NCBI GenBank assembly: GCA_050186335.1
Contig: JBFWYO010000023.1
Coordinates: 1 to 52,494 of the forward strand
DNA: 52,494 nt
Source: JBFWYO01 sp050186335
GTDB lineage: Bacteria; Pseudomonadota; Alphaproteobacteria; Bin65
Direction: 5' to 3'
In this document: positions 34,472 to 45,392 of the stretch, piece after piece
Layout of the letters: the number at the start of each line of letters is the position of its first letter
Position numbering within the stretch: position 1 is the stretch's first letter
The notes under the pieces: model-generated
Seen by the model: only the letters and a program-made list of their open reading frames with translations
Told to the model about the DNA's origin: nothing
Database searches by the model: none
Position numbers and translations under genes: made by a program

Positions 34472-35561
34472 ACCGGCCAATGTTGCACGGCGTGGACGCC
34501 GCGACGCGCGAAATTCATCGGACGCGCCGCGCGACAACGCCGTCCTGGACGTGACCGTGGTCATTCTTGATGCTTGTTATGCGTCGACCGCGATCCTGCC
34601 GATCGAGATCTTTCATTCGGCGGGCGTGCTGTGGAATTCGCTGCGCGGCGATGCGCCAAATCCGCGTTTCCGCGTCCGCGTCGCCACCGTCGACGGCGCG
34701 CCGGTGACCAGCCTGTGCTCGCTTGGCCTGATGCCAGAGTTCGCCATCGGCGACATCGAACATACCGACATCGCCATTTTGTCGGCGTGTGGCGTTGATG
34801 CGAAGGAACGCATCGCTAGCAGCTATGCGGTCGTGCCGTGGCTGCGGAAATGGCACGCGCGCGGGGCCTATGTTGCGGGCATCTGTACCGGCGTTGCGTT
34901 CCTGGCCGAATGCGGAATTCTCGACGGGCGACAGGCGACCACGCACTGGGCCGTCGCCGATGCGTTCCGCCGGCTTTATCCCAAGGTGCGCTGGCAGCCC
35001 GAACAATTCGTCACCGAAGATGCGCGCGTCTTGTGCAGCGGCGGGGTCTGCGCGTCGATCGATCTGAGTCTCTATCTGGTCGACAAATTCTGCGGTCACG
35101 AAATCGCGCTGCAATGCGCCAAATCCATGCTCGTCAGCATGCCGCGCGGCCGCCAATCCGGATATTCGGTGTTGCCCTTGTCGCGCCCGCATTCGGACGA
35201 CAAGATTCGGCAGACCGAGGAATATCTGCGCGAAAACTTCGACCGCAGCACCTCGATTGACTTTCTCGCCGATCGCGCCGGCATGGGCCCGCGCAATTTC
35301 ATTCGCCGCTTCAAGGCGGCGACCGGCCGCCTGCCGGGCGCCTACGTCCAGAACCTGCGGGTATCGGCGGCCAAGGAAATGCTCGAGCACGGCCCAGCAT
35401 CGATCCAGAGCGTCTGTTCGAAGACCGGCTACGAGGACATCGCCTTCTTTCGGAACGTATTCAAGCGCCATACCGGCATGACGCCGGCGGAGTATCGCAA
35501 ACGATTCGCGCAGATGAGTATCGAGCGCGGCGAATTGCTGGATGGACGTTCCGCCGCCTGA
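34464..35561 (+). CDS. GlxA-type regulator: DJ-1/PfpI domain plus AraC HTH
   Basis: 365 residues. The N-terminal amidotransferase-like domain (VTVVILDACYASTAILPIEI; AGICTGVAFLAECGILDGR with the nucleophile-elbow Cys) is followed by an AraC-type DNA-binding domain (SIDFLADRAGMGPRNFIRRFKAATG, and SVCSKTGYEDIAFFRNVFKRHTGMTPAEYRKRF). These sense metabolites and usually activate neighbouring genes. GGAGGAGG lies 6 bases before ATG 34464, which overlaps the VOC stop, so the two are coupled. The likely targets are DUF4242/VOC. The long basic N-terminal segment is unusual. Confidence 0.88.
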   Translation: MARPANVARRGRRDARNSSDAPRDNAVLDVTVVILDACYASTAILPIEIFHSAGVLWNSLRGDAPNPRFRVRVATVDGAPVTSLCSLGLMPEFAIGDIEHTDIAILSACGVDAKERIASSYAVVPWLRKWHARGAYVAGICTGVAFLAECGILDGRQATTHWAVADAFRRLYPKVRWQPEQFVTEDARVLCSGGVCASIDLSLYLVDKFCGHEIALQCAKSMLVSMPRGRQSGYSVLPLSRPHSDDKIRQTEEYLRENFDRSTSIDFLADRAGMGPRNFIRRFKAATGRLPGAYVQNLRVSAAKEMLEHGPASIQSVCSKTGYEDIAFFRNVFKRHTGMTPAEYRKRFAQMSIERGELLDGRSAA

Positions 35562-35611
35562 AGCTGGCACGCCGCATCGGTGCCGCATGCGGGGGCTACT
35601 TGTTTGGTACG

Positions 35612-37294
<1,683 letters not shown>

Positions 37295-37307
37295 GCGCAG
37301 TTCTTCC

Positions 37308-37373
37308 TCGGCAAGACGGGGGATTGCGCCACCCGCGGAACGCGGGGCGCGGAGCGGGTTTTAGACTATGGGT
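37308..37373. repeat. ettA upstream block, duplicated at 39161-39226
   Basis: 66 bases with a single mismatch to 39161-39226 (for example CGGCAAGACGGGGGATTGCG against CGGCAAGACAGGGGATTGCG). It lies between the ettA start and the beta-lactamase-fold gene and probably holds the ettA promoter. Confidence 0.85.
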
Positions 37374-37487
37374 GGGGGCAAGGCAACGGCGCCGCGCGGA
37401 GCAAAGAACAGCGCGCTCTTCCGGCAAGTATATGCGGCGGATCGGTCCGGCCGCCGGTGCGAGTGGCCGACGCCGTCGAACAGACAG

Positions 37488-38795
37488 CTACTTCCCATTC
37501 GCTTGTGCGAGCCTGCCCGCCAGCGTCCGCCAAAGAGTCAGAAGTTCCCCCTGACGGAAATTATCGCGCAGCGCCGTTTGCACCAGCACCAGATTCAAAT
37601 CCGGATCGATCAGCACGAACTGCCCGCGCAAGCCGAGCATCATGTAGGTGCGAGTCGGCGTCGGCAGCAGCCAAAATTGCCGCCCGTATTTCAACCTGCC
37701 CCCGTCGAGCGTCGGACGGGCCGCGAACGGCGAATCCGGCGTGACCGTGCTGGCGGCGAGCAACCAAGGCTGCGGCAGGACGCGCTTGCCATGCCATAAA
37801 CCTTCGTGCGCCAGCATGAGGCCAAGCCGCGCGTAATCGCGCAGCACGGCGTTGAAATAAGCGAACGTGATTTCCTGGCCGGTCGCATCGACGTTCCAAC
37901 TTGCGTCGGCCTCGGCGCCGATCGGCTCCCACAATTTTGCCTGAACGTAGTCGGCAACCGGCCGGCGCGTAGCACGCGCCAGAACGAGGCCGAGCACCAG
38001 CGTGTCAGCCGATGAATAGGAAAATTCCCGCATCGGCGGGGCCCGGCGCACATTGAATCGCTTCAGCGCGGCGATGGCGCCGCCGGGATCCTGCTCCAAC
38101 GTCAAATGCGCAAGCGTATGAATATCGCTGCTCTTGTCGGCGTAGTCCTCCCGAAACGCCACGCCCGAGGCCATGTGAAGCAATGCCCGAATCGACGTCC
38201 GACCATATTCGGTTCCGGCGAGCTCCGGCACATACGCCTCCGCCAGATCGTCGATTGACCGTATCGCGCCTTCATCGACGGCGATACCGATCAGGATCCC
38301 GACGATGGATTTAGCGACGGAAAATGTGGTGAAGCGCGTCTTATCGTTTTGGCCATACTGGTATCGCTCGATGAGAATGGTATCGCCGCGCGCGACGATG
38401 AAGCCGGTGACGTGATTGAAATCGAGATATTGATCGAGCGTTCGGGTCTCGCCCGCGAACGTGTAATGCGTGTCCGGCTCGGTCGCGGCCCGCTTTAACC
38501 TTACCGGAGTTTTTGCGGCGGCAACGCGGCGTGCGGGAAAGAGCGCGTCGTAATTCCCGAACGCGCCGACGCGACATTTCCGATCGTCGATATACTGCAA
38601 GCCCCGGCAGGACGGGTAACGTTGCATTCGGCCGTACGCATCGGCATCCGGTCCATCGGCGCGGTAGCGCGGCGCAGGATCGACATTGAGCCGATTTGGA
38701 GAATTTGCGGGATTCTGCGCACCCGTCAACCCGGGCGTCAGCGCGACCGCGGCAACGAATATGGCCGCACGCGCGCAAATTTTGCCGACCACCAT
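37488..38795 (-). CDS. Beta-lactamase-fold serine hydrolase (class C-like)
   Basis: 435 residues, exported. Signal peptide AAIFVAAVALTPGLTGA, then a penicillin-binding-like domain: nucleophile SxxK motif SVAKS (about residue 155), YSS in FSYSSADTLVLGLVLA (tyrosine motif) and a terminal GLRGQFVLIDP replacing KTG. This is the pattern of esterase/D-aminopeptidase-type members more than of true beta-lactamases. An N-terminal ~100-residue Cys-containing part (YPSCRGLQYIDDRKCRVGAFG) is unusual and may form a disulfide. It lies between ettA and the broken ettA fragment, within the putative insert. Confidence 0.85.
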   Translation of the reverse strand: MVVGKICARAAIFVAAVALTPGLTGAQNPANSPNRLNVDPAPRYRADGPDADAYGRMQRYPSCRGLQYIDDRKCRVGAFGNYDALFPARRVAAAKTPVRLKRAATEPDTHYTFAGETRTLDQYLDFNHVTGFIVARGDTILIERYQYGQNDKTRFTTFSVAKSIVGILIGIAVDEGAIRSIDDLAEAYVPELAGTEYGRTSIRALLHMASGVAFREDYADKSSDIHTLAHLTLEQDPGGAIAALKRFNVRRAPPMREFSYSSADTLVLGLVLARATRRPVADYVQAKLWEPIGAEADASWNVDATGQEITFAYFNAVLRDYARLGLMLAHEGLWHGKRVLPQPWLLAASTVTPDSPFAARPTLDGGRLKYGRQFWLLPTPTRTYMMLGLRGQFVLIDPDLNLVLVQTALRDNFRQGELLTLWRTLAGRLAQANGK

Positions 38796-38851
38796 AGCGG
38801 CCTCCGATTACACGTTCGCCCGATCCGCCGCTTGACGAGTACGGCTACAAA

Positions 38852-38881
38852 AATATATATGCGCATCCATAATATGTGCAA
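38852..38881 (-). promoter_or_regulatory. Promoter for the beta-lactamase-fold gene
   Basis: On the minus strand TTGCAC (38881-38876) is followed by TATATA at 16 bases or TATATT (38857-38852) at 18. Start codon 38795 is about 55 bases on. The region is far more AT-rich than its surroundings. Confidence 0.5.
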
Positions 38882-39081
38882 TGGTTCGATCTTACGATCG
38901 AGCCGTCGATCGACCGGCTTCGCGCGCAACTTCTGTATTGCGTCAGGCGGCGCCGGTGAAAAAAGGCCGCGCGATTGCCGGCGCGGCGTTGTTCGTAATT
39001 TTCGATCCACGATCGGCGCTTATCTTATCAACGCCGCTGGCAATGACACCGATACCTTGCAACAAAGTGATCGCCCCCTTT

Positions 39082-39157
39082 GGAAAGTCAGGTCACGGTC
39101 ACATCGCCCGTCAGGCAGCGCATCGCATCCATCGCTGTGTCTAACGTGCGGTCGAGT
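39082..39157 (-). pseudogene. Decayed internal fragment of a second ettA
   Basis: About 77% identical to 36791-36866 of intact ettA. The minus-strand reading is ELDRTLDTAMDAMRCLTGDV, matching ELDRTLDIAMDALRCPPGDA in the intact protein, then a stop codon where LSGGE should begin. The preceding ~150 codons are missing: the fragment is joined through AGTTCTTC directly to a copy of the ettA upstream block. The rest of the 506-base gap holds the beta-lactamase gene's promoter and a CCGCGC/GCGCGG hairpin near 38965-38985. Confidence 0.75.
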
Positions 39158-39160
39158 TCT

Positions 39161-39226
39161 TCGGCAAGACAGGGGATTGCGCCACCCGCGGAACGCGGGG
39201 CGCGGAGCGGGTTTTAGACTATGGGT
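39161..39226. repeat. Copy of the ettA upstream block
   Basis: Matches 37308-37373 with one mismatch in 66 bases. It lies just downstream of the TPR gene, suggesting that TPR-ettA was the ancestral order here. Confidence 0.85.
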
Positions 39227-39301
39227 CGGGTGGAGGCAATCGGCGATGCGTCTCCCGACAGAGCGCGCAGCCGGACAGAAAATTCAAGTTTATGTCGGCA
39301 G

Positions 39302-40636
39302 TTACGGCTTCTCCCCCATCTCCCGCAGCCCGTCTGTCGCCCGCTTATCTCCGGGCTTGAGCGCGAGCGCCGAGCGGAAATCGTTTTGCGCCTCCTCGCG
39401 CCTGCCGGCGCGCAGGTGCAGCCAGCCGCGTTCGGCGAATGGCATGGCGGCGTTGCGCGGATCGAGATCGATGGCGCGCACGAAATCTTCGATCGCGCGC
39501 GCATCCTGCATCAGTTCGGCGAGGGCGATGCCGCGGTTGGTGTGGAAGCCGGCGCGGCCGGGTGTCGCTGCGAGCGCGCGGTCGTAATCGTCTATCGCGC
39601 GCTGCCACTCCTTGAGATTAAGCAGCGCTTCGCCCCGGTTGGCATAAACCGCCACGAGTTTCGGATCGAGCGCCAACGCGCGGTCGAAATCCTCGATCGC
39701 CGGCCGGAATTGATTCATTCGCTTGCGCACGACGCCCCGGTTGAGCAAGGCGTTGGCGTCGTCCGGCGTAAGTTGGACCGCGCGGTCGTAATCCGCCAGC
39801 GCCGCCGCATACTGAAGTTTGTGATAGCGCGCCAGGCCGCGCTGGAAATAGGCGGAAGCGTTGTTTGGCTGCGCCGCGACGATGCGGTCGAGATCGGCCA
39901 GCGCGGCATCGAACCGGCCAAGGCGGATGAACGAACGCGCGCGCTCGTACAGCGCGGCCATGTTGTTGCCGTCGAGCCGGAGCGCGGCGTCGAAATCGCC
40001 GACCGCTCGGGCATGCTCGCCGGTGCGCGCATAGATCGCCCCGCGCAGAAAATATGCCTCCGCGGCGTTCGGGTCGATGCGCACGGCCCGGCTGAGGTTG
40101 GAGATCGCCACGCGCCAATTTTCGAGCCGGGCATAGATGCGGCCGCGCTCGACATAGGTCGGCACCGAGTTGAGATCGATCTTCAACACGCGGTCGTATT
40201 CGGCCAGCGCGCGCTCGTACTGCTTGAGCGCCGCATAGACCGTGCCGCGATTGAAATACGGCCGGATATCGCGCGGCGCAAGTTCCGCGGCGCGGTTCAG
40301 ATCGGGCAGCGCAGCTTCGTGCCGGCCGAGCAGATGATTGGCCACGCCGCGGTTGTTGTGCGCCGGAAAATTGTTCGGATCGAGCTCGATCGCCTTGCCG
40401 TAATCGGCGATCGCCTTCTCGTAGTTGCGCTGCGCCTGCAGCGCGCGCCCGCGATTGACGTGAGCGTCGGCCAGCGCGGCACCCGCGAGACTCCCCGCAT
40501 CGATCAGGCGGGTGCAGGCGGCCTCGCGCGCGGCGTGATCGACGGCCGCCATGTTTGCGCACGATTGAGCGTCGTCGGCCAGTGCCGGCGCGCTTGGAAA
40601 CAGGACGATGAAACCGGCGATAAGGAGACGGCGCAT
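39302..40636 (-). CDS. Exported TPR-repeat protein
   Basis: 444 residues. Signal peptide RRLLIAGFIVLFPSAPALA, then about a dozen consecutive 34-residue TPR units (for example YEKAIADYGKAIELDPNNFPAHNNRG and YERALAEYDRVLKIDLNSVPTYVERG), with a Cys-containing start (DDAQSCANMAAVDHAAREAACTRLI). TPR arrays bind protein partners; no enzymatic domain is present. GGGAGG lies 7 bases before ATG 40636; the frame is open to 40873 but not signal-like. Possible roles are in envelope assembly or secretion; no partner is identifiable. Confidence 0.85.
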   Translation of the reverse strand: MRRLLIAGFIVLFPSAPALADDAQSCANMAAVDHAAREAACTRLIDAGSLAGAALADAHVNRGRALQAQRNYEKAIADYGKAIELDPNNFPAHNNRGVANHLLGRHEAALPDLNRAAELAPRDIRPYFNRGTVYAALKQYERALAEYDRVLKIDLNSVPTYVERGRIYARLENWRVAISNLSRAVRIDPNAAEAYFLRGAIYARTGEHARAVGDFDAALRLDGNNMAALYERARSFIRLGRFDAALADLDRIVAAQPNNASAYFQRGLARYHKLQYAAALADYDRAVQLTPDDANALLNRGVVRKRMNQFRPAIEDFDRALALDPKLVAVYANRGEALLNLKEWQRAIDDYDRALAATPGRAGFHTNRGIALAELMQDARAIEDFVRAIDLDPRNAAMPFAERGWLHLRAGRREEAQNDFRSALALKPGDKRATDGLREMGEKP

Positions 40637-40793
40637 GGCATGGCCTCCCGATTGCCCTACTCTACGCCGATCGTGCGCCTGGGCGTAGCGGAACGTCGGG
40701 GCAACGAAAATGGGTAAACCGTCTGCGCATGAACGCGGATTTGGCGCAAACGTTGTCGCTTCGTGGCCCGCCGCGCAATCGCGTACCCACCGC

Positions 40794-42080
40794 CTACCGC
40801 AAGAGCGACGGGAGCCGCAGCACGAGATCCGGCACCAGCGCGCACGCGACGACCAATGCCACATAGCCGGCAAATACGGCCAGGCCGAACCCGATCCGGA
40901 ATTTGCCGGCCGCCGGCGCCTCGCCCGCGCGCCAGTCGATCGACCGTAGCATCAGCGCTGCCAGGGCCGTCAGCACGATCGCGGTGCCGACGAAAAGCGG
41001 ATCGAAGCCGAGCTTCTGTAGGGCAGGCACCAGCACCGGCAGCAGCACGAAGGCTGCGAGCGGCGTGATCGCGACCGACGCCGCGAAATACGCACCGAGG
41101 ACGATGGTCAGGCCGAGCGCCGGGCCAAGCGGCACGAGCCGCGCGGTCACGCCGTCGATCAGGCCCGAAAAAGCGCTCGCCAACGCGACCGCCGATACGA
41201 CGACGACGATCAGCGCCAATGCGATTGCCTCCGCGGTCGCCGCGAGGATCATCGGCGCCATGCCGGCGCGTTGGGTGGCGGCGCGCACCGGCAAGCCGAT
41301 CATCAACGCGAACAGCATGACGAGCGCGGCGGCTTCGGTCGGCGTGACCAAGCCGGAAAATGTCAGCAGCGTCATTGGCAACAGCAACCCGATCCCGATC
41401 AGCCACGGTGCCGTGCGGCGCGCATCATTCGCCAGACCGATCAGGTAGATGAAGCCTGAGATGATCAAACAAGGCAGCACGGCAAGCGTCTGCGATACGA
41501 TCGATGATGAGAAAAGCACTGCCACGGCGCCGATCAGCACGCCGAACGACGCCGCGGCGGCAGTTGCGCTCGGCGGCCGGCCGCCCGCGCACAAGGCGGC
41601 GGTCGCAATCGCCAGGACAAGAAAGTAAAACACGTATTCGTGCAGCATTTGCGGCGCGATGTCCGCCAACTGCGCGAGCGGCAGCGTGCCGTCGACGACG
41701 ATATAAAATGCCACCGCCGCGTATAACGCGAGCGCCGCGACGGCACCGGGTGCAATGCTCAAGCGGGTCGTCCAAGGGCGCCCGCCGGTCGCCGGATCGC
41801 GAACAAAATTGCACAGCACGAGGTATGGAATGCCGGGCACCAGTGCCGCGAGCAAGATCCAGCCGGCGATCTCCGGCAGGGTTCCGGACAAAAACTGGAT
41901 CGGCGCCCCGAACACGTTGCGCGCGACGATATCGACAACGGTGCCGACGCACATGGCCAGCGCGGCAAGCCAGACCGGCGCCGCCGTAATCCAGGCGAGC
42001 GCGCGCAATGCGGGGGGCATCGAGGGAAGGGAAAGGTCGGCCGATGGCGCATCGCCAACCGCCGCATTGCCGATGCTCAT
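40794..42080 (-). CDS. TRAP-type permease: DctQ-like part fused to the second half of DctM
   Basis: 428 residues, about ten membrane helices. The first ~150 residues (AALAMCVGTVVDIVARNVFG, LPEIAGWILLAALVPGIPYL) look like the small TRAP subunit DctQ. From about residue 215 the sequence follows the second half of DctM, with SGLVTPTEAAALVMLFALMIGL and PLAAFVLLPVLVPALQKLGFDPLFVGTAIVL. The first half of DctM seems absent, and no substrate-binding protein gene is adjacent. GGGGGA lies 5 bases before ATG 42080. It could be a degenerate or atypical transporter. Confidence 0.65.
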   Translation of the reverse strand: MSIGNAAVGDAPSADLSLPSMPPALRALAWITAAPVWLAALAMCVGTVVDIVARNVFGAPIQFLSGTLPEIAGWILLAALVPGIPYLVLCNFVRDPATGGRPWTTRLSIAPGAVAALALYAAVAFYIVVDGTLPLAQLADIAPQMLHEYVFYFLVLAIATAALCAGGRPPSATAAAASFGVLIGAVAVLFSSSIVSQTLAVLPCLIISGFIYLIGLANDARRTAPWLIGIGLLLPMTLLTFSGLVTPTEAAALVMLFALMIGLPVRAATQRAGMAPMILAATAEAIALALIVVVVSAVALASAFSGLIDGVTARLVPLGPALGLTIVLGAYFAASVAITPLAAFVLLPVLVPALQKLGFDPLFVGTAIVLTALAALMLRSIDWRAGEAPAAGKFRIGFGLAVFAGYVALVVACALVPDLVLRLPSLLR

Positions 42081-42213
42081 AAATTCCCCCGAGCAAACCG
42101 AAATATCGATCAGCGTAGCATGGTCGGCTGCAAGATGTCGCGGCGGGGCGGGTCGAAGCAACCGCTTGATCTGCCGCAAGACATCCGAGGCCCGGCGAGG
42201 CTAATCTTGATAC

Positions 42214-42963
42214 ATGTCGATTCGCCGTTCCCTGCGCCGCCTGTTCGGCCGCCCCTCGCTCGCCGCGCCGCGCGACGCCACGCCGCCGCGCCCGGATTTT
42301 TTCGATTTCGATCCGTTTCGCCGCAACGACCGGCCGGAACTTCGGGATGCGCCGCTGGCGGCGCTCCATTACGTCGTATTCGATACCGAAACCACAGGTC
42401 TGTATGCGGCGCGCGGCGATGCCGTCGTTTCGATCGGGGCCGTGCGCGCGGTCGGCGCACACATACGCGCCGCGGAAACGTTCGACCGGCTGGTCAACCC
42501 GCGCCGCAAGATTCCGCCCGCCTCGACGCGCATCCACGGCATCGACGATGCGATGGTACGCGAGGCGCCGGCCATGGAGGCGGTGCTGCCGGCGTTCCGC
42601 GATTTCGCCGGCGACGCGGTGCTGGTCGCGCACAACGCGGCGTTCGACCTGAATTTTCTCGCCCAGCACGAGACCGCAACCGGCGTGCGGCTGTCCAACC
42701 CGGTGCTCGACACGATGTTCCTGGCCGACCTGCTGTACGGCAAGGCCGGCGATCATTCGCTCGATGCGCTGGCGAAGCGATTCGGCGTCGAATTGGCGGC
42801 GCGGCACTCGGCGCTCGGCGACGCGCTGGCAACGGCGGAAGTGTTCGTTCGACTGCTCGACGGACTGGCGGCGCGCGGCATTGCCACGTTCGGCGAGGCC
42901 AGCGACGCAGCCCGGATGATGCCGAACCTGCGTTCGGCGACGGCGCGCTTCGCGCGCGCCTAG
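42214..42963 (+). CDS. DnaQ-like 3'-5' exonuclease
   Basis: 249 residues. After a basic Pro-rich N-terminus comes a DEDDh exonuclease: YVVFDTETTGLYAARGDAVVSIGAV (DxE), VLVAHNAAFDLNFLAQHE (second Asp) and HSALGDALATAEVFVRLLDGL (His and last Asp). Such stand-alone epsilon-like proteins commonly occur with the CBS-DUF294 protein and acetate-type symporters, as here (two genes away), and may take part in nucleotide turnover or signalling rather than replication proofreading. The stop overlaps the convergent deacetylase by 4 bases. Confidence 0.87.
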   Translation: MSIRRSLRRLFGRPSLAAPRDATPPRPDFFDFDPFRRNDRPELRDAPLAALHYVVFDTETTGLYAARGDAVVSIGAVRAVGAHIRAAETFDRLVNPRRKIPPASTRIHGIDDAMVREAPAMEAVLPAFRDFAGDAVLVAHNAAFDLNFLAQHETATGVRLSNPVLDTMFLADLLYGKAGDHSLDALAKRFGVELAARHSALGDALATAEVFVRLLDGLAARGIATFGEASDAARMMPNLRSATARFARA

Positions 42964-43772
42964 GCCGCGATGCGGCCCGGCCGATCGGCGATGGGCGGCG
43001 CCAGCGAAAGGATTCCGTCGGCATAGTTCAACGCACGGCTTTTCAGCGCCTTGGCGTCGAGCGCCGCGAGCAGCGGTTCGACGACATGAAGGCCGGTGAT
43101 GCCGCAGGCTTCGTCGCCGGGCGCGGTACCGTCGTGCAGCAGCACAATCGCGCCCGGCGTGGCGCGGCGCGCAATCCGTGCGGCGGCGCGCACGCCGCGG
43201 CCGCGGTCGCGGCCGCCGGCGGTCCACAGCACGGTCGCCAATCCAAATGCGTTGGCGGCGCCGCCGATCAGCGGATTGCGCAGGCCGAGAGGTGGACGAA
43301 ACATGGTCGGCGCCACGCCGACGGCGTCAACGACTGCGGCGCGGCATTTCTCGATATCCCGCGTCACGCGCGCGCGCGACCACAGCGCGTAACGGTAATC
43401 GTGGGTGTCGGAATGCAGCCCGATGGCGTGCCCTTCGGCCGCCATTCGACGCAGCAACGCCGGATGCCGCCGCGCATTTTGGCCGACCACGAAAAACGTC
43501 GCCTGCATGTCGCGCGCGGCGAGCAGATCGAGCACGCGCGGGGTGACCTCCGGATGCGGTCCGTCGTCGAAGGTCAGCGCCACGCCGCCGGCGTCGGCCG
43601 GCAGCCGCCACCAGACGTCGAAATACAGCTGCCCGCGCGGATGCCAGGCAGCAAACGCGTTGACGCCGGCAATCGCAGCAGCCGCCGCGGCATAAGCGCC
43701 GCCGCCCAAACTCGGCGCGAGCGCGTGGGCGGCGCCGAGCAGCGGCAGATCGATAAACAGGTGACTTCGCAT
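42960..43772 (-). CDS. Polysaccharide deacetylase (NodB-type) family protein
   Basis: About 270 residues. N-terminal hydrophobic segments (LFIDLPLLGAAHALAPSL, GGGAYAAAAAAIAGVNAFAA) probably anchor it in the membrane. The NodB domain follows: VALTFDDGPHPEVTPRVLDLL (catalytic Asp pair), GHAIGLHSDTHDY (metal His), MFRPPLGLRN and IVLLHDG. Probably deacetylates an N-acetylated sugar polymer. The start is uncertain: ATG 43772 gives the anchored form but has no ribosome-binding site; ATG 43835 has GGGAA nearby. It interrupts the usual exonuclease/CBS-DUF294 neighbourhood. Confidence 0.82.
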   Translation of the reverse strand: MRSHLFIDLPLLGAAHALAPSLGGGAYAAAAAAIAGVNAFAAWHPRGQLYFDVWWRLPADAGGVALTFDDGPHPEVTPRVLDLLAARDMQATFFVVGQNARRHPALLRRMAAEGHAIGLHSDTHDYRYALWSRARVTRDIEKCRAAVVDAVGVAPTMFRPPLGLRNPLIGGAANAFGLATVLWTAGGRDRGRGVRAAARIARRATPGAIVLLHDGTAPGDEACGITGLHVVEPLLAALDAKALKSRALNYADGILSLAPPIADRPGRIAA

Positions 43773-43864
43773 GGCGGCCGGAAACCGAAATTTGTCTCGA
43801 CTATCAAGTATATACGTAAGCGATGCGTCGGGCATCGCGTTCCCGCGCAAGCCGGGCCGCGGAC

Positions 43865-45322
43865 TTATAATACGCCTTCGGTCATGCGCCCGCGCAGCTC
43901 GAGCCGGAACGCCCGGATCGCCCGCATCGCCTCGCGCAGCAGGCGGCGTTCGCGCGCCGGCAGAGCGGCCAGCTGCACATAGTTGCCGACCGGCCGGCCG
44001 GCGCGGAAATCGAGCATCTGCTGGCGCAGCAGCACGGCGGTGAGGATATCGAACGCCGCCAACAGATCGCCCAATCGGTCTGCCGGCAGCGCGCCCTTGG
44101 CGGCCAGCCCGCGCAGCCGCTCGACCGTCGAGGTCGCCGGGATCGCTTCGGCCAGCGCCAGCAGGCGCACGCCTTCAACCAGCGGCAAGGTGCCGCCGTA
44201 TTTGAGGTTCAAGCGGCCGCGATCCGGGCCCGCGCGCGTTTCGGTGCGGAACCGCCCGAGCCATCCCAGCGCCACGTCGTGCTCGGCCTGAAGATCGTAC
44301 ATGTCGCGCAGGAAGGCGCGGTGTCCGGCCACCAGCGGCGTAACATGCGCGCGCAGCTCGTCGGCGAAACCGGGATTGCCGTAGACGCTGCGGAAATCGA
44401 AGAAGATATCCGCGAAACGGGCGCTGGCGCCGTAGCGCTGGCGCATCCAAGCCTGCATCTGCGCGCGCCATTGCGGGCGCGTCTTGCGCCACAGCGGGTT
44501 GACCGCCATCACATAGCCTTTGCACAGCGGAATGCCGACCGCATCGAGCAACGAAGTCATGCGTTCGGCCAGCGCGATGAACCAGCCGTCGATTCGGTCG
44601 TGTTCGGCATCAGGATAATCGTCGAGGATGAAGCCGTTGTCCTGATCGGGAAACAGGAAACTTTCGCCGCGGCCGCCCGAGCCCATGATCAGCACGCTGT
44701 AATCGACCGGGGCTGGGCCCCGCCCGGCTGCCGCCAGTTCGGCGGCGGTCAGGCGCAGGATGCGCCGGTAGATGTCGCCGTTGATATCGCTGAGCAGGGC
44801 CTGAATTTCCGGCGCCGGCACGTTTTCCGCGAATAGCGCCTCGGCCAGTCCGACCTGCGCCGCCTTGACGTGGCGCAGCCCGTCGACGCTGGAATCGTGA
44901 CTGAGCCGATCGATCAGATCGAGCATGCGGCCGATGCTGGTGCCGTAAGCCTGATCGAGCGGCAGCAGGCCGATCACCTTGCCATGCTGCACCACCGGCA
45001 TGTGGCGCAACTCGAGCCGGCGCATGCGCGCAATGGCTTCGTAGAGCGTCGCATCCGAACGAATCGTCTCGACCGGCGCGGACATGATCGTGGCAACCGG
45101 CGCGTCGGGCGGAACCGCGAACGCCGCGCGGCGCACGATATCCTGCTCGGTGACGATGCCGACCGGCGAGCCGTCCGGCGCCACCACGATTGCGGCGGAC
45201 GCGCGCGCCTCGCGCATGCGGCGGACTGCATCCGCGCACGCAGCGTCCGGCGCGACCGTCACCGCCGGCGGCAGCGGGCGCTCGGCGACTCGATTGCGGA
45301 AGATGGCGCTGAGGGAATGCAT
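43865..45322 (-). CDS. CBS-pair DUF294 nucleotidyltransferase-like protein
   Basis: 485 residues. Two CBS domains (CADAVRRMREARASAAIVVA with GIVTEQDIVRRA; IMSAPVETIRSDATLYEAIARM with VVQHGKVIGLLP) precede a GlnD-like nucleotidyltransferase core MGSGGRGESFLFPDQDNGFI (about residue 215) and a DUF294 C-terminal helical domain (FDILTAVLLRQQMLDFRAGRP). It probably senses adenine nucleotides and transfers a nucleotidyl group to a protein. It is a recurrent neighbour of DUF4212/symporter pairs. The downstream deacetylase is on the same strand after 92 bases. Confidence 0.88.
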   Translation of the reverse strand: MHSLSAIFRNRVAERPLPPAVTVAPDAACADAVRRMREARASAAIVVAPDGSPVGIVTEQDIVRRAAFAVPPDAPVATIMSAPVETIRSDATLYEAIARMRRLELRHMPVVQHGKVIGLLPLDQAYGTSIGRMLDLIDRLSHDSSVDGLRHVKAAQVGLAEALFAENVPAPEIQALLSDINGDIYRRILRLTAAELAAAGRGPAPVDYSVLIMGSGGRGESFLFPDQDNGFILDDYPDAEHDRIDGWFIALAERMTSLLDAVGIPLCKGYVMAVNPLWRKTRPQWRAQMQAWMRQRYGASARFADIFFDFRSVYGNPGFADELRAHVTPLVAGHRAFLRDMYDLQAEHDVALGWLGRFRTETRAGPDRGRLNLKYGGTLPLVEGVRLLALAEAIPATSTVERLRGLAAKGALPADRLGDLLAAFDILTAVLLRQQMLDFRAGRPVGNYVQLAALPARERRLLREAMRAIRAFRLELRGRMTEGVL

Positions 45323-45392
45323 CGCGGGACGCTCGCGCTACGACCATTGCCGCCGGCCGGCACGGCAGTCCGGCACCGATACGGCAGCTTCG

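Noticed and set aside
37488..38795. Antibiotic-resistance beta-lactamase
   Set aside because: The SxxK and YSS motifs fit, but the third motif is GLRGQ rather than KTG and the N-terminal extension is atypical; esterase or peptidase-type activity is as likely.
41425..43227. Minus-strand 600-codon frame overlapping the TRAP and exonuclease genes
   Set aside because: No domain, extreme Arg content; the real genes on both strands explain the DNA.
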